Shown here: positions 7,927 through 16,143 of the stretch, piece by piece | How the letters are laid out: every line of letters starts with the position of its first letter | Numbering within the stretch: position 1 is the first letter of the stretch | Assembly (NCBI GenBank): GCA_900768875.1 | Contig: CAAGEP010000003.1 | Span: forward strand, 501,917-565,916 | Reading direction: 5' to 3' | Length of the DNA stretch: 64,000 nucleotides | Origin: Alphaproteobacteria bacterium | GTDB lineage: Bacteria; Pseudomonadota; Alphaproteobacteria; CAAGCB01; CAG-977 | Translations under genes and position numbers: made by a program | The notes under the pieces: model-generated | What the model was told of the DNA's origin: nothing | Database searches by the model: none | What the model saw: the letters and a program-made list of their open reading frames with translations, nothing else

Positions 7927-10205
7927 CGCGCGCTCCTTTTGAATTCGGCGATGTATTCATCCAGCAACGGCGTTGTTTCGACAATTTGATTCCACGGCAG
8001 AGATCCGTGAACCAACACGCGCACCGTTGCAGGCTTCCACCAATCGGGATATTCGGATTCGGGCAGGCGGTACGGCTGAAAAGATGCCATACCGGCAGGC
8101 AAGCGGGTGAATTCGTCAATAACGGCTTGGTCGAAGTTATCGTATTCGGCATCCGTTTCGGCGTTTTTCATATTGACGCCGCCCAAATACGATCCCGCAA
8201 AATTTACATTGCGCAAATCGGCGTTTTCCAAATCGGCCAGCCGCAAATCCGTTTGCGACAAATCGATTGGATGTCCCAAATCCCGACGGATTCTTTTATC
8301 CGTCAACGCCTTCAAAGCCAAAGCCACATCGTCCGTCATCGGCTCTATCGGTTTGAACAAATCGGTCTGCGCCGACCAATGCCGCTGCTGTCTGACATAT
8401 TCGGCCAAAATGTCCGCCGCGGCATTTTCCAGTTTTTCATCGCGCGCCGCCAAACACCCCAACGTGCAGATTGCCCACAGCCTGTCGTTCATTTCCGCCG
8501 GAGGATTGGCCAGCAAAGTCATCGCCCTTACCGCCATATTTTGGCCGCCGGATTTGCCCAAAAGCACGTCTTCGCACGCCGAACGGGAGCATTGGAACGG
8601 CTTGTTTTTCCACTTTTGACGATACAGGCGTTCATCGTAAGCCGCCGAATCAAAGTCGGGGAAATTTTTGGGCGGCAAAGTTTTTTTGTCAATGACGACG
8701 CGTCGGATTTCGTTTAAAGGCACGTCGGAAACAGCTGAAATATCCGCCCCGCCGAAATCGGCTTTGTAAAACACCGCATTGCCAAATATCAGATTGCCTT
8801 TGAAAACGGCTTTTCTGAAATCGGCGCGCGTCAAAACGGCATAATCCAAGTACGCATTGTCGAAAACGGCTTTGTAAAAAATCGATTGTTCAAAAGACAC
8901 GCTTTTCATGTAGCAATTCACACAGGTTACCTGCGTAAAATCCGCTTTGTTGGCGACAGCACCGTCCAGCACGACGTTGTCGAATACGGCCTGCCGAGCT
9001 TGAACATTGTCCATGTTCAGCCGGTAGGCCATGACATCCTGCCACGCGGTGTTGGCAATATTGGCGTCTTTCACGGACGAAAACGTTAAAACTGCATCGC
9101 GGAACTGCGTATTGCTTAAATCGGCTCCGTCAAAATTCGCCAGCGACGCATCAACGGAATGTAAATGTGAAAAGCGCATTTTCGCGCCTTTGAAAAAAGA
9201 TTTTGACAGGTTGACGCCTTTGAACAGAACATCGTCCAATTCCGCCCCGTAAAACAAAGCTTCCGAAAAATCGGAATTCAAAAAATAAGCCCCTTTGAAA
9301 AAGGAATTTGAAAAATTGTTGCCGGCCATTGTTCCTTGGGCGAACTCGGCCTTTTCAAAGTTGACATGCGACAAATCCAACGCATCGCATTTTTCTTTGC
9401 CGTAAACGGCTTCTGCGATTTCGACGCTTTTCTGCATATTGATATTTCTGCGGACGTCGTTGTTTGTCGGCGTGTAGTAGGGAGCCGGCCACGGATGGCA
9501 TTTGCGCAAATAATCCGACACGGCCTGTTTCGCGGAACAGACCGTCCGGCCGTTGCTCAGATTATCCGTTGACATCAGCCAGTGCAAAGTCGAAAGAACG
9601 TCCGTCATATCGTCTTTACATTCTTTCAATTCGCCAAACGCCCACTCCGTCCATTCGCTTTTATCCTGCGGCCGCTTGTTTTCGGCAACGACGGGGGGCG
9701 TCAAACGGGCGTACGGCGCAAACGGAAGCGGACGGATTTTTGCTTCGGCTTTGACGGCTTTGACGGGGTTTTTCAAGGGATAAATTCTGACCTGCACGGG
9801 ATTGGCTTCAGCCGCAGGTTTTGAAAAAAGTTTCGACTTGCGTTTCGTTTTCAGTGTTTCCGGCGGCAAAATCATCACCTTGGCGGGACTGAGAACCGCA
9901 TCGACGGCTTGGTTGTTCGTCCACTTTGCCGGCTTGTCGTACAAAGAAACGCCGACCGTCGCATCCATACCGTGCGGATTGGGCTTGAGCGCGGAATCCG
10001 ACGGCAAAGTGTTTGTTACCGCGCTGGTCAAAGTCCCCGAACGCGTCGGTGTTGTTTTGGATTCATGGAGGGAGTCCGTATGCGCCAAATCGGACACGGG
10101 CAAAAAAAACACCACGACGTTTTTCGGCACGGCGGCGGCGATAACGGCAGACGACAGCAACGCCCCGCCGATTGACAGCCCCAGTTTTTTAAACTTTTTT
10201 GACAT
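7923..10205 (-). CDS. Large pentapeptide-repeat envelope protein
   Basis: The 760-residue protein has a hydrophobic N-terminal segment (about residues 8-36) consistent with an anchor or signal. A proline/lysine-rich linker follows to about 190, and then two blocks of A(D/N)LXX-type pentapeptide repeats, about 280-510 and a short one near 660-700. Pentapeptide repeats build right-handed beta-helices that act as binding scaffolds. The gene overlaps the rhodanese gene upstream and the Sel1 gene downstream, giving a three-gene unit. Specific function unknown. Confidence 0.75.
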   Translation of the reverse strand: MSKKFKKLGLSIGGALLSSAVIAAAVPKNVVVFFLPVSDLAHTDSLHESKTTPTRSGTLTSAVTNTLPSDSALKPNPHGMDATVGVSLYDKPAKWTNNQAVDAVLSPAKVMILPPETLKTKRKSKLFSKPAAEANPVQVRIYPLKNPVKAVKAEAKIRPLPFAPYARLTPPVVAENKRPQDKSEWTEWAFGELKECKDDMTDVLSTLHWLMSTDNLSNGRTVCSAKQAVSDYLRKCHPWPAPYYTPTNNDVRRNINMQKSVEIAEAVYGKEKCDALDLSHVNFEKAEFAQGTMAGNNFSNSFFKGAYFLNSDFSEALFYGAELDDVLFKGVNLSKSFFKGAKMRFSHLHSVDASLANFDGADLSNTQFRDAVLTFSSVKDANIANTAWQDVMAYRLNMDNVQARQAVFDNVVLDGAVANKADFTQVTCVNCYMKSVSFEQSIFYKAVFDNAYLDYAVLTRADFRKAVFKGNLIFGNAVFYKADFGGADISAVSDVPLNEIRRVVIDKKTLPPKNFPDFDSAAYDERLYRQKWKNKPFQCSRSACEDVLLGKSGGQNMAVRAMTLLANPPAEMNDRLWAICTLGCLAARDEKLENAAADILAEYVRQQRHWSAQTDLFKPIEPMTDDVALALKALTDKRIRRDLGHPIDLSQTDLRLADLENADLRNVNFAGSYLGGVNMKNAETDAEYDNFDQAVIDEFTRLPAGMASFQPYRLPESEYPDWWKPATVRVLVHGSLPWNQIVETTPLLDEYIAEFKRSAR

Positions 10206-10641
10206 TGCGTTCCACCGTCGGCAGCCCCGCGCGCAACCAGCCGGCCAGCCCTTTGTCCAAAAGAGCGACGTCGGAAAAACCGCTTTGCTTCAACGCGTCA
10301 CAAGCGTCATAAACGGCTTTTTCGTCACGCAGCCCGACGATAACAACGGGAGTTTGCTTGAATCCCGCCAGTCTGTCCGCCGTTTCAGCCAGCCGCAATT
10401 TCAATTCGGCGCACGGCATGTTGATTGCGCCGTCGACATGCCCGAACAAACCGTAAAATTCGCTTTTACTGCGAACGTCAATAATCAGCAAATCTTTGTT
10501 TTTCATATTTTTTTCCAAATCGCGGGGCGAAATGAAGACAGCGTTTTTTCCGCGGATTTTGCGTCGCAAAGCCGGAATCAAATGCACAACCGCGTGATAT
10601 GCGAGCACGACGGCAATCAGACCGATGACAAAGTTATTCAT
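10189..10641 (-). CDS. Membrane-anchored rhodanese-like protein lacking the catalytic cysteine
   Basis: An N-terminal membrane helix (about residues 4-22) is followed by a rhodanese domain with LLIIDVRSKSEFYGLFGHVDGAINMP. At the usual catalytic loop the chain reads VVIVGLRDEKA, with no Cys, so sulfur transfer is unlikely and a binding or regulatory role is more plausible. First gene of the unit with the pentapeptide and Sel1 genes (17-nt overlap with the next). Confidence 0.75.
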   Translation of the reverse strand: MNNFVIGLIAVVLAYHAVVHLIPALRRKIRGKNAVFISPRDLEKNMKNKDLLIIDVRSKSEFYGLFGHVDGAINMPCAELKLRLAETADRLAGFKQTPVVIVGLRDEKAVYDACDALKQSGFSDVALLDKGLAGWLRAGLPTVERNVKKV

Positions 10642-10682
10642 TATAAACGCCCTCTTACAAAAAAAGATTTGGTGCTAGACAC

Positions 10683-10710
10683 TTGTCTTTGTAGAATATA
10701 AGGATATTCT
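10683..10710 (+). promoter_or_regulatory. Candidate promoter of the trmFO-hpnCDE unit
   Basis: TTGTCT (10683-10688), 16 bp, TATTCT (10705-10710), 31 bp before the trmFO ATG, which has an AAAGGAG ribosome site. Confidence 0.4.
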
Positions 10711-10740
10711 ATTGCAAAGATTTTTTAAAGGAGCTTTTTT

Positions 10741-12090
10741 ATGTCACAGGACGCGATTACCGTCGTCGGGGGCGGATTGGCGGGCAGCGAAGCCGCTTGG
10801 CAGATAGCGAAAGCGGGGATTCCCGTTGTTTTAAAGGAAATGCGCCCCGTCAAGCAAACACCCGCGCACCGTACGGACGGGCTGGCGGAACTGGTGTGTT
10901 CAAACTCTTTAAGATCCGACGACGCGATACATAACGCCGTCGGTTTGCTGCACGAAGAAATGCGCCGCTGCGATTCGCTGATTATGCGCGCCGCCGATTT
11001 GAACAAAGTTCCCGCGGGCGGAGCTTTGGCGGTCGACCGCGACGCTTTTTCCAAAACAATCGGGGAAGCTCTCGCCAACCACCCGCTTGTAACAATCAAG
11101 CGCGAGGAAATGACCGAACTGCCCGCCCCCGATTCGGGCAAGTACGTCATTGCGACGGGACCGTTGACTTCGGCAAGTCTGGCGGAACAAATCCAAGCCG
11201 TCGCGGGCGGGGATATTCTGCATTTTTTCGACGCCATCGCGCCGATTGTCACCGCCGATTCGGTCGATATGACCAAAGCGTGGAAGCAATCCCGCTACGA
11301 CAAAGGCGACGGCGACGACTATATCAACTGTCCCTTGGACGAAGAAGAGTACAACGCCTTTATCGACAACCTGCTGTCGGGGGAAAAGGTCGCGTTCAAA
11401 GACTGGGAGAAAAACACGCCCTACTTCGAGGGCTGCCTGCCGATTGAAGTCATGGCGGAACGCGGACGGGAAACGCTGGCGTTCGGACCGATGAAGCCTG
11501 TCGGCTTGATGAATCCGCACACGGGCAAGCGTCCTTACGCCGTCGTCCAGCTGAGAAAAGAAAACAAGCAGGGAACTTTGCTGAATCTGGTCGGTTTTCA
11601 AACAAAGCTGGTGTACGGCGAACAAAAGCGAATCTTTAAAACGATTCCCGGACTGGAAAACGCAGAATTTGTGCGCTTGGGCGGAATTCACCGCAACACG
11701 TTCATTCACTCGCCGACCGTTTTGGACGGAACTTTACGGCTGAAAGCACGCCCGAACCTGCGCTTTGCAGGACAAGTCACGGGGTGTGAAGGCTACGTCG
11801 AAAGCGCGGCGGTCGGACTGATGGCGGGATTGTTCGCCGCATGGGAAACGCAGGGCAAGGAAATCGTCCCGCCGCCGATTGAAACGGCGCTGGGCGCAAT
11901 GCTGAACCACATCACCGTATCGGCGGAAAGCGATTTGTTCCAGCCGATGAACATCAACTTCGGATTGATGCCGCCCCCGCCCGTCCCCGAAGGCAAACGC
12001 AAAATCAAAGGGCTTGACCGCAAACGCGCGCAAAGCGAACGGGCGACCGCCGCGCTGACACAATGGCTTGAACAGGCAGGTTTGAAATGA
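10741..12090 (+). CDS. trmFO: Methylenetetrahydrofolate-tRNA-(uracil-5-)-methyltransferase
   Basis: This 449-residue flavoprotein forms 5-methyluridine at position 54 of tRNA using methylene-THF and FADH2. The N-terminal FAD motif VVGGGLAGSEAAW, the ELVCSNSLRSD segment with a conserved Cys, and the C-terminal NINFGLMPP signature all match TrmFO. It is the folate-type enzyme, used instead of SAM-dependent TrmA in most alphaproteobacteria. Its stop overlaps the hpnC start by 4 nt. Confidence 0.95.
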   Translation: MSQDAITVVGGGLAGSEAAWQIAKAGIPVVLKEMRPVKQTPAHRTDGLAELVCSNSLRSDDAIHNAVGLLHEEMRRCDSLIMRAADLNKVPAGGALAVDRDAFSKTIGEALANHPLVTIKREEMTELPAPDSGKYVIATGPLTSASLAEQIQAVAGGDILHFFDAIAPIVTADSVDMTKAWKQSRYDKGDGDDYINCPLDEEEYNAFIDNLLSGEKVAFKDWEKNTPYFEGCLPIEVMAERGRETLAFGPMKPVGLMNPHTGKRPYAVVQLRKENKQGTLLNLVGFQTKLVYGEQKRIFKTIPGLENAEFVRLGGIHRNTFIHSPTVLDGTLRLKARPNLRFAGQVTGCEGYVESAAVGLMAGLFAAWETQGKEIVPPPIETALGAMLNHITVSAESDLFQPMNINFGLMPPPPVPEGKRKIKGLDRKRAQSERATAALTQWLEQAGLK

Positions 12091-12965
12091 CGCACGACAT
12101 CAAACGCACCAAAGACGCCAACGGTGAAAACTTTCCCGTCGGATCTTGCTTAATTCCGGCGAAACTGCGCCCGCACGTCATGGCTTTTTACGACTACGCC
12201 CGCACGGCGGACGACGTTGCGGATTCCGATTTGCCGCGCATGGAAAAGCTCAGACGCCTTGACGCTTTGGAAGCCGTCCTGCGCGGACTGCGCGACGCGG
12301 ACGAGGACACAAAGTGCGCCGAAACCCTGCGCAACAGCTTGGAGGAAACGGGTGTTACAAACCAGCACGCTTTGGATTTGCTCAAAGCGTTCCGGCAAGA
12401 CGCCATCGGCTTCACCTACAAAACATGGGAAGACGTTATGGCGTACTGCCGCAATTCGGCGGGCAGCGTCGGGCGTTACATGCTGGATTTGCACGGTGAA
12501 AACCCGTCGGCGTATTGGCCTTCGGATGCTTTATGCGCCGCCTTGCAGCTGAACAACCACCTGCAGGATTGCCAAGACGACTATCAGAACCGCCAGCGCG
12601 TTTACATCCCGCGCGACTGGTTCAGCGACGAAAAAATCAAATACGAAGCTTTAAGCGACAGCATTACCTGCGATGCCTTGCGCCGCGTGTTCGACCGTAT
12701 GGCGGCGGCAATCGACAGCCTGCTGGTCGAAAGCTCGCCTCTGCCCCTTGTCATTCGGCACAGAGGGCTGAGAATGGAAGTCTGCGTCATCTACCGTTTG
12801 GCGCAAAGACTGTTGAAAAAACTGAAAAAACGCGACATCTTGAAACGCAAAGTCGCTTTGGAAAAAACGGACTGGGTGCTGGCGGGAACGCGCGGCATTT
12901 TGGACGGACTGACACGAAAGAAAATCAAATGCCTGAAAAAACAAGACCTCTTGCCGCCGAAGTAG
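12087..12965 (+). CDS. hpnC: Squalene synthase-like protein HpnC (hydroxysqualene synthase)
   Basis: This 292-residue trans-isoprenyl-diphosphate synthase family protein carries two Asp-rich substrate motifs: YDYARTADDVAD near residue 35 and the NHLQDCQDDYQN helix near 155. HpnC acts with HpnD and HpnE to make squalene from farnesyl diphosphate via hydroxysqualene. It is coupled to trmFO upstream and overlaps hpnD by 37 nt. No squalene-hopene cyclase gene is in the window. Confidence 0.88.
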   Translation: MTHDIKRTKDANGENFPVGSCLIPAKLRPHVMAFYDYARTADDVADSDLPRMEKLRRLDALEAVLRGLRDADEDTKCAETLRNSLEETGVTNQHALDLLKAFRQDAIGFTYKTWEDVMAYCRNSAGSVGRYMLDLHGENPSAYWPSDALCAALQLNNHLQDCQDDYQNRQRVYIPRDWFSDEKIKYEALSDSITCDALRRVFDRMAAAIDSLLVESSPLPLVIRHRGLRMEVCVIYRLAQRLLKKLKKRDILKRKVALEKTDWVLAGTRGILDGLTRKKIKCLKKQDLLPPK

Positions 12966-13795
12966 AATCCGTCGTTAAACGGTCGGGCAGCTCGTTTTAC
13001 TGGGCGATGCGGCTGTTGGGCAAACAAAAGCGCGACGCCATGTTTGCGATTTACGCGTTTTGCCGTGAAATCGACGACATCGCCGACGAACCCGCTTTAT
13101 TGGAACAAAAGCGGCAGGCTTTGCAAGTTTGGCGCGACGATTTGGATAAAATCTATGCGGGCGGACAGCCGACGCAAAGAATCGCCGAAGCCTTGATTGA
13201 ACCCGTTAAAACGTTTGCCTTGCCCAAAGACGAGTTTATCGCCTTGATTGACGGTATGGAAATGGACATTCCCGACGGCATGCGCGCGCCGACGATGACC
13301 GAGCTTCAGCTGTACTGCCGCCGCGTTGCGGGGGCGGTCGGGATGCTGTCCGTGTGCGTGTTCGGCGACTTTTCCGAAACGGCGCAAAGATTCGCGATTA
13401 CTTTGGGCGAAGCTTTGCAGTTGACCAACATCCTGCGCGATATGGACGAAGATATGGAGCTGGGGCGACTGTATATGCCCAAGGAATGTCTGGACAAAGC
13501 GGGCATTGCCGTCACCGACGACACGCATTTAAGCGACATTTTGAACCACCCGAATCTGGGTGTCGCCCGCGCGGCTTTGGCGGAACAAGCCCTGCTCCGC
13601 TACGCCGAAGCGGATGCCGCTTTGGAAAAGCTGAACGCCAAGCAGATGAAACCCGCCGTGATTATGAAAGCCGCCTACCGCAAAATCTTTGACGCGATGC
13701 AAAAACGCGGCTGGAGCGTTGTGCGTCCGCGCATCAAAACACCTAAATCAACGCTGTTGCTGACGGCTTTGCGCATTTGGCTGATTGGCAGGTAA
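12929..13795 (+). CDS. hpnD: Presqualene diphosphate synthase HpnD
   Basis: The start is placed at 12929 (MPEKTRPLAAEVES), inside the end of hpnC; the frame runs open further upstream only as a shadow of hpnC. The protein is 288 residues, the usual HpnD length. Motifs: FCREIDDIADE near residue 45 and TNILRDMDEDMELGRLYMP near 165, both metal-diphosphate binding. It condenses two farnesyl diphosphates to presqualene diphosphate. Part of the hpnCDE operon. Confidence 0.9.
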   Translation: MPEKTRPLAAEVESVVKRSGSSFYWAMRLLGKQKRDAMFAIYAFCREIDDIADEPALLEQKRQALQVWRDDLDKIYAGGQPTQRIAEALIEPVKTFALPKDEFIALIDGMEMDIPDGMRAPTMTELQLYCRRVAGAVGMLSVCVFGDFSETAQRFAITLGEALQLTNILRDMDEDMELGRLYMPKECLDKAGIAVTDDTHLSDILNHPNLGVARAALAEQALLRYAEADAALEKLNAKQMKPAVIMKAAYRKIFDAMQKRGWSVVRPRIKTPKSTLLLTALRIWLIGR

Positions 13796-13798
13796 GCC

Positions 13799-14830
13799 AT
13801 GACCGTATACGTCATCGGCGCAGGCATGGCGGGGCTGAGCGCGGCTTTTCACGCCTGCAAAGCGGGACATCACGTCGTTGTTTTGGAATCCTCCAACCAC
13901 GCGGGCGGACGGTGCTATTCCTATTTGGACAAGGAATGGAACCGCCTGTTGGACAACGGCACGCACTTGATGCTGGGGGCGAACACCGCTTTGCTGGAAA
14001 TCCTGCGCCAATGCCCGACGGAAACACCGCTAAAGCCGATTGGGTCAAGCTTGACGTTTTACCGCCGCAACCTCGGCTGTTTTACGGTGGATTTGAATCA
14101 CCCGCTCAAAGCGTTGCTTCACCTGCCCGAATTGTACAAACTGCTGGCGGAATCCGTGCTGAACACCCCTGCGAAACAAGCGGACAAAGCCCTTTTGTTC
14201 AAAACGGCGCGCCTGTGCTTTTCGGCGCGGGACAAGCAAATCTATCTGGCGAATCCGTCGCTGAAGCAATCCGTCGTCGACCCGATTTACAATTATCTGA
14301 AAGACAAGGTCGAATTCTACTTCAGCCACCCCGCCCGCGGGTTCGAGATTGACCGTATTTTGTCTGATTCCGTCGATTTTCTGATTTCGCCCGATGACAA
14401 AATCATTTCGACCGTTCCGCCGAAAAAAGCCGAATTCGGCACAATCGTCAACATCCATTACAAGACGGACGCGACTTTGCCTGACGGTTTGCCTGTTGTC
14501 GGATTGATTGGCATGCTGCCGCATTGGGTGTTTTGTCAAAACGGAATCGTGTCCGTAACCATCAGCGCGGCGAACGGTTTGAATACCGCAGACATTGCGG
14601 AACGGGTTTGGGATGAACTTTGCCCTTTGCTTCATTCGCTGGACAGCACGCCGCCGAACCGCGTCATCATCGACCGGCGTGCGACCTTGCTGCAAACGCG
14701 CAAGACCAAACGTCCCTCCGCCGATTCCGAATTCGGATTGATTTTGGCGGGCGACGGCACAAAAACGGGATTGCCCTGCACGATAGAAAGCGCGGTGCGT
14801 TCCGGAAAAACGGCGGCAAACCTGCTCTGA
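13799..14830 (+). CDS. hpnE: Squalene-associated FAD-dependent desaturase HpnE
   Basis: The N-terminal dinucleotide motif VYVIGAGMAGLSAA and the following E-S-S-N-H-A-G-G-R-C segment place it in the amine oxidase/phytoene desaturase fold. A C-terminal LILAGDGTKTGLP box fits FAD binding. HpnE reduces hydroxysqualene to squalene. At 343 residues it is shorter than many homologues (about 420), with the middle region reduced. It starts 3 nt after the hpnD stop. Confidence 0.85.
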   Translation: MTVYVIGAGMAGLSAAFHACKAGHHVVVLESSNHAGGRCYSYLDKEWNRLLDNGTHLMLGANTALLEILRQCPTETPLKPIGSSLTFYRRNLGCFTVDLNHPLKALLHLPELYKLLAESVLNTPAKQADKALLFKTARLCFSARDKQIYLANPSLKQSVVDPIYNYLKDKVEFYFSHPARGFEIDRILSDSVDFLISPDDKIISTVPPKKAEFGTIVNIHYKTDATLPDGLPVVGLIGMLPHWVFCQNGIVSVTISAANGLNTADIAERVWDELCPLLHSLDSTPPNRVIIDRRATLLQTRKTKRPSADSEFGLILAGDGTKTGLPCTIESAVRSGKTAANLL

Positions 14831-14887
14831 TTGCTATCTTTACCGGCACAGCGGCAAGCGGTATCCTGCTAAAAAAAGGAGGATACC

Positions 14888-15496
14888 ATGGCTTTTGAAC
14901 TGCCTGTTTTACCCTATGCCAAAAACGCGCTTGAGCCGTTTATTTCGGAACAAACGCTGGATTTTCATTACGGCAAGCATCATCAAACATACATTGCGAA
15001 TTTGAACAACTTGATTCGCAACACGGCTTTGGCGAACAAAACGCTGGAACAAATCGTCCGCGAAACGGCGGACAAGCCCGACAAATCGGCGATTTTCAAC
15101 AATGCGGCGCAAAGCTTCAATCACACGTTTTACTGGAACAGCCTGCGCCCGAACGGCGACGGCAGAATCCCCGAAAGCACGTTCAAAGCCGCCGTTTTAA
15201 AAACGTTCGGCGGGGCTGAAAGCTTGAAAGCCGAATTGAAATCGGCCGCTTTGTCCCAATTCGGCAGCGGGTGGGCGTGGCTGATTGCGGACAAAGGCGC
15301 GCTGAAAATCACCAAAACGGCAAACGCGGACACGCCGGCGGCGCACGGACAAACGCCGCTGCTGACCATTGATGTTTGGGAACACGCGTATTATCTGGAT
15401 TATCAAAACAAGCGCGCCGATTACGTCCAAGCGATTATCGACAACCTGCTGAACTGGGATTTTGCGGCATCGAATTTCAGTTCATCCGACAAATGA
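14888..15496 (+). CDS. sodB: Iron/manganese superoxide dismutase
   Basis: 202 residues. Metal ligands are visible: His27 in DFHYGKHHQTY, the His in FNHTFYWN near 79, and Asp and His in DVWEHAYY near 160. The sequence is of the Fe-type (SodB) cytosolic family. It removes superoxide, which fits an organism of low-oxygen habitats that meets oxygen at times. AAAAGGAGG lies before the ATG. The 3' end overlaps the convergent phosphatase gene by 15 nt. Confidence 0.92.
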   Translation: MAFELPVLPYAKNALEPFISEQTLDFHYGKHHQTYIANLNNLIRNTALANKTLEQIVRETADKPDKSAIFNNAAQSFNHTFYWNSLRPNGDGRIPESTFKAAVLKTFGGAESLKAELKSAALSQFGSGWAWLIADKGALKITKTANADTPAAHGQTPLLTIDVWEHAYYLDYQNKRADYVQAIIDNLLNWDFAASNFSSSDK

Positions 15497-16060
15497 AAAC
15501 CGTTTGCCGTCCCATTCCAGACAAAAGGGCGTTCCGTGCGGGACTTGCGGATATTTTTGCCCGAATGCCAGCAGAGTGCAACGAATGGCGGCACTGTGTC
15601 CCGATATGCCGATGCGATCGCAAGGGTGATTTTCGGCAATGTCCGTCAAAGCGGCCAACCAGCGGGTCTGGATTTGCCGCTTTGTTTCGCCGTTCGGAAA
15701 GCACACGTCCATGTCACAGGCTTCCAAGCTTTCCCACCGCGGAGCGATGTCCGGAAACAGAGCATAAATTTCGTAAATGGTTTTACCCTCTGCCGCACCG
15801 AAGCATCCTTCGACTAACCCGCCGCACTTCGTTACGGGAACATTGATTTTACGGGCAACGATTTTTGCGGTCTGCACGGCGCGCAACAAAGGCGACGTGA
15901 ATATCGCTTGAATTCCAGCGGAAACCAGCCTGTCGGCCAGATTTTCAGCCTGCCGCACGCCCGTTTCATTCAGCGGCGCGTTAATCAGCCGTCCCTGCCA
16001 ACGGCGTTCGGCGTTCATATCGGTTTGCCCGTGACGAAACAAATAAAACAGTTTTTTCAT
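15482..16060 (-). CDS. Histidine phosphatase family protein
   Basis: The 192-residue protein has the LFRHGQTDMN active-site RHG near residue 9, Arg in SPLLRAVQTA near 60, and the second catalytic His in GISGHSAAIR near 150. This is the phosphoglycerate-mutase-like fold; members act on sugar phosphates, alpha-ribazole phosphate or others, and the substrate cannot be told here. It stands alone, convergent with sodB. Confidence 0.85.
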   Translation of the reverse strand: MKKLFYLFRHGQTDMNAERRWQGRLINAPLNETGVRQAENLADRLVSAGIQAIFTSPLLRAVQTAKIVARKINVPVTKCGGLVEGCFGAAEGKTIYEIYALFPDIAPRWESLEACDMDVCFPNGETKRQIQTRWLAALTDIAENHPCDRIGISGHSAAIRCTLLAFGQKYPQVPHGTPFCLEWDGKRFSFVG

Positions 16061-16143
16061 CGTTATACGATTTTAATTGTTTATTAACACCCGAAGTTAT
16101 GCCATACTGTAGAATCATAGTAAATATTTTTCGGAGGCATCTC

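Noticed and set aside
12515..12928. Upstream extension of hpnD by 138 codons
   Set aside because: It lies inside hpnC in another frame, and the HpnD family starts near MPEKTR at 12929.
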